Assembly: GCA_020432595.1 (NCBI GenBank)
Contig: JAGQGA010000318.1
Coordinates: forward strand, 1 to 6,525
Reading direction: 5' to 3'
From: Anaerolineales bacterium
Lineage (GTDB): Bacteria > Chloroflexota > Anaerolineae > Promineifilales > Promineifilaceae
Length of the DNA stretch: 6,525 nt
The notes below the pieces were generated by a model that saw only the letters and a program-made list of their open reading frames with translations, was not told the origin of the DNA and did not search any database. The translations under genes and the position numbers were made by a program. Shown here in pieces: positions 4,820-6,525 of this stretch. Positions within the stretch are counted from its first letter, which is position 1, and every line of letters begins with the position of its first letter.

Positions 4820-6525
4820 CTACAGCCGAACGTTGACAGAACGGCCGTTTTGCACCGTTTGCAAACTCAGCGTTGCCGCCTGCCGCGCAGCGGTCGGGGC
4901 ATTGAGCGTGCCGCCGGTGCAGCTTGTGTTGCCAAAGAAGACCAGCACCGCGCAGGAGATGTCGGCAATCGTCACGCTGTCGCTGTCGTTGCCGGCCCCG
5001 TTTTCGCTGCCGTTGGCATCACACCCACGCGGGCTACCGGCATAGCCACCATCGAAGATGCGCCACCAGGCGGGGTTGCCGCTGTACAGCGGGTCGCTGC
5101 CCGCATCGAAGATTTCCAGAACGATGGCGATGAAGTCGGCCGCCGTCACGCTGCCATTGCCGTTACAGTCACCGCGCAAATCATCGGCGACGTGGTAGAC
5201 CGTCACCGTGGCGTCGCCAGAGTTGAGGCTGCCGTCGCTGGCTTGGTAGGTGAAGGTTGAGGTGCCATTAGTGCCGGGGGCGGTGAAGGCCACGTTGGTG
5301 CTGTTGTTGGTCGCCGAGCCAGCCGCTGGCTGGGTGACGCTAGCCACCGTGAGTGTGTCGTTTTCGGGGTCGCTGTCGTTCGCCAGCACGTCAATGTTGT
5401 AAGACTCGGTGCCAACGAGGACTTTGACCAGCGGGTCAAGGATGTCGTCCTGGGCGGTGGCCGCTCCGTTGACGTTGTTGACGGTGATGACAAAGATTTG
5501 CTCATAGCTGTTGCCCTGGTCATCGGTGATGCGAACGCGGATGGTGTAGCCGCCCGATTTTTCGGCATCAAGCGGTTCGGTTGTCTGCAGCTCGTTGCCG
5601 ACGATGATAAAGCTGCCGTTGTCGTCGTCGCCGGTGCCAGTGACCAGTTCAAAGGTGTAGCTGCTGCCAGTATCGGGGTTGCTGGGGCCAAAGGTGGCGA
5701 TGGTTGAGCCAGATGGTTTGTTTTCGTCAATGTCGAGGGTGTTGGGGTCGCCGTCGTCGCCGCCGCCGCTGGCGCTAAAGTCAATCCCGGCTGGGGCTTC
5801 ATACACATCAGTGACGGTAATCGTGAGCTGTTTGGCAAAGGTGCCGTTGAGACCGCCATCGTCGGTTTGCACGCGCACGCTGTAGCTGCTTTTCGCTTCA
5901 AAGTCGAACGATTCGGCCGTTTTTAGCTGATTGCCGTCAATGGTAAAGCTGGCGTTGTCGCTGTCACCCGTGCCGGAAACGAGGCTGTAGCTGTGGCTGT
6001 CGCCGCTGTCAAGGTCGGTTGTGGAAAGGGAGCCAACCACGGTGCCGCTCGGCTCATTTTCATTGACGCTGCTGGGGCTGAGGGCGATGTCGCTGGGGGC
6101 GGCGTTGAAGGTGAGGGTCAGCGTGCCGCCGGAGGTGGTGCCGGTGACATCATCTCCGTTGGGGTCGCCAAAGGTGGCGGCGGGAGCGCTGGAGAAATTG
6201 ACGCTGACGTCAGTTGTGGAGCCGTCGCTGGTGATGCAGGCCGCGTCCACGTTAAAGGTGATCGAGAGCAGCGTGCCGTCGCTGAGGGTGGCGATGGGCG
6301 TCGTCGCGTCGTAGATAGAGATGTCAAGCTCGCCATCGGTGTCGCCAGCATCGTGGGACACGGCTTCGACGAAACCGGTGGGGATGCCGTCATAGCTGTC
6401 ATAGCTGAGGCAGCTTTCGTCATAGTCAAGGGAGAAGCCGACGCTGGCGATGCTGGCACCGCCGCTGCTGAAGTCCACCGGCACGCTAAAGCTGCCGGAG
6501 GCGGCGTCGAGGGTGGCATCGGCCA
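4820..6525 (-). CDS. Large modular cohesin-cadherin-dockerin surface protein (N-terminus outside window)
   Basis: The frame is open from the window edge to TAG 4820-4822; 567 residues are visible, numbered here from the GTG-encoded Val at 6484. Domains in order: a cohesin-like domain (to about 126) with F-S-L-D-Y-D-E-S-C-L, D-T-D-G-E-L-D-I and D-P-N-G-D-D-V; cadherin-like repeat 1 (130-227) with V-N-E-N-E-P-S-G-T-V-V-G and T-D-L-D-S-G-D; cadherin-like repeat 2 (about 232-338) with I-D-E-N-K-P-S-G; a tandem Ig/cadherin-like repeat (343-431) with I-D-V-L-A-N-D-S-D-P-E-N-D-T-L; a dockerin-like double EF-hand (436-522), loop 1 being D439-C-N-G-N-G-S-V-T-A-A-D450, loop 2 running from D489 to D508; then the first strands of a second cohesin (from about 536), cut by the TAG. 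No enzyme domain is visible. It is likely an extracellular calcium-dependent adhesion or scaffold protein, first in a run of three cohesin genes. The upstream promoter and signal peptide lie outside the window. Confidence 0.85.
   Translation of the reverse strand, partial: ADATLDAASGSFSVPVDFSSGGASIASVGFSLDYDESCLSYDSYDGIPTGFVEAVSHDAGDTDGELDISIYDATTPIATLSDGTLLSITFNVDAACITSDGSTTDVSVNFSSAPAATFGDPNGDDVTGTTSGGTLTLTFNAAPSDIALSPSSVNENEPSGTVVGSLSTTDLDSGDSHSYSLVSGTGDSDNASFTIDGNQLKTAESFDFEAKSSYSVRVQTDDGGLNGTFAKQLTITVTDVYEAPAGIDFSASGGGDDGDPNTLDIDENKPSGSTIATFGPSNPDTGSSYTFELVTGTGDDDNGSFIIVGNELQTTEPLDAEKSGGYTIRVRITDDQGNSYEQIFVITVNNVNGAATAQDDILDPLVKVLVGTESYNIDVLANDSDPENDTLTVASVTQPAAGSATNNSTNVAFTAPGTNGTSTFTYQASDGSLNSGDATVTVYHVADDLRGDCNGNGSVTAADFIAIVLEIFDAGSDPLYSGNPAWWRIFDGGYAGSPRGCDANGSENGAGNDSDSVTIADISCAVLVFFGNTSCTGGTLNAPTAARQAATLSLQTVQNGRSVNVRL

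Larger units (their letters stand above)
494..4849. repeat. Dispersed palindrome AACGGCCGTT, eight exact copies
   Basis: Exact copies start at 494, 938, 977, 2979, 3891, 4324, 4561 and 4840 (10 bp each). One-mismatch copies lie at 671 and 4180. Seven exact copies are within coding frames, read as Thr-Ala-Val (494, 938, 977, 4324) or Asn-Gly-Arg (3891, 4561, 4840), and one (2979) lies between two convergent stop codons. Under equal base frequencies about 0.006 copies would be expected in this length. The span given covers the outermost copies; the sites are separate. Confidence 0.9.

Noticed and set aside
4800..4824. The stop codon created by insertion of a GTAGGG-type repeat, since TGTAGGGACG resembles the arm TGTAGGGTCG of the hairpin at 4386
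   Set aside because: The cohesin spacing across the TAG is identical to the paralogue (17 positions each), so nothing was inserted; the likeness is short and probably chance.
4343..5260. A 305-codon open frame on the + strand
   Set aside because: It lies antisense to the dockerin and cohesin segments, has no recognisable domain, and its composition (Arg/His/Ala/Val-rich) is what the complement of this GC-rich coding sequence gives.

Overview
The window looks like accessory chromosome of an environmental Chloroflexota bacterium, most likely of the Anaerolineae/Caldilineae type. This rests on protein style, not on a marker gene. The clues are an ABC-2 export pair, a Uma2 (DUF820) nuclease, secreted cohesin-type proteins with Thr/Ala/Pro linkers and short Leu-Pro-containing C-terminal tails, a non-cellulosomal dockerin, and a strongly over-represented palindrome, AACGGCCGTT. 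No rRNA, tRNA, CRISPR array or transposase gene is visible.

Left half (1-2959, all + strand): the last 111 codons of an ABC transporter ATPase, a six-helix ABC-2 permease that is probably its partner, a Uma2-family endonuclease-like protein with its own extended -10 promoter and strong Shine-Dalgarno site, a GNAT acetyltransferase, and a 67-residue DUF951 protein whose promoter sits so close to the ATG that the mRNA may be leaderless. Two interspersed inverted repeats lie between these genes (341-398 and about 2051-2117). They are unrelated to each other.

Right half (3023-6525, all - strand, convergent with the left half): a secreted cohesin-domain cluster. In order of transcription it begins with a large modular protein whose N-terminus lies beyond the window: cohesin, two cadherin-like repeats, a tandem Ig/cadherin-like repeat, a dockerin-like double EF-hand, then the start of a second cohesin. 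A TAG codon at 4820-4822 cuts that second cohesin, yet the same frame continues for 129 sense codons, completes the cohesin and ends in the tail motif shared with the next two genes. After a perfect 17-bp hairpin come two small secreted cohesin proteins only 14 nt apart. Together they look like cell-surface or extracellular adhesion/scaffold proteins that could bind one another by cohesin-dockerin pairing; this function is inferred from domains only.

The two most interesting signals are the in-frame TAG that splits a conserved cohesin fold without disturbing its spacing, and the eight exact copies of AACGGCCGTT spread over both strands' genes in two reading frames plus one intergenic site. 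The latter is a DNA-level signal reminiscent of the cyanobacterial HIP1 palindrome.
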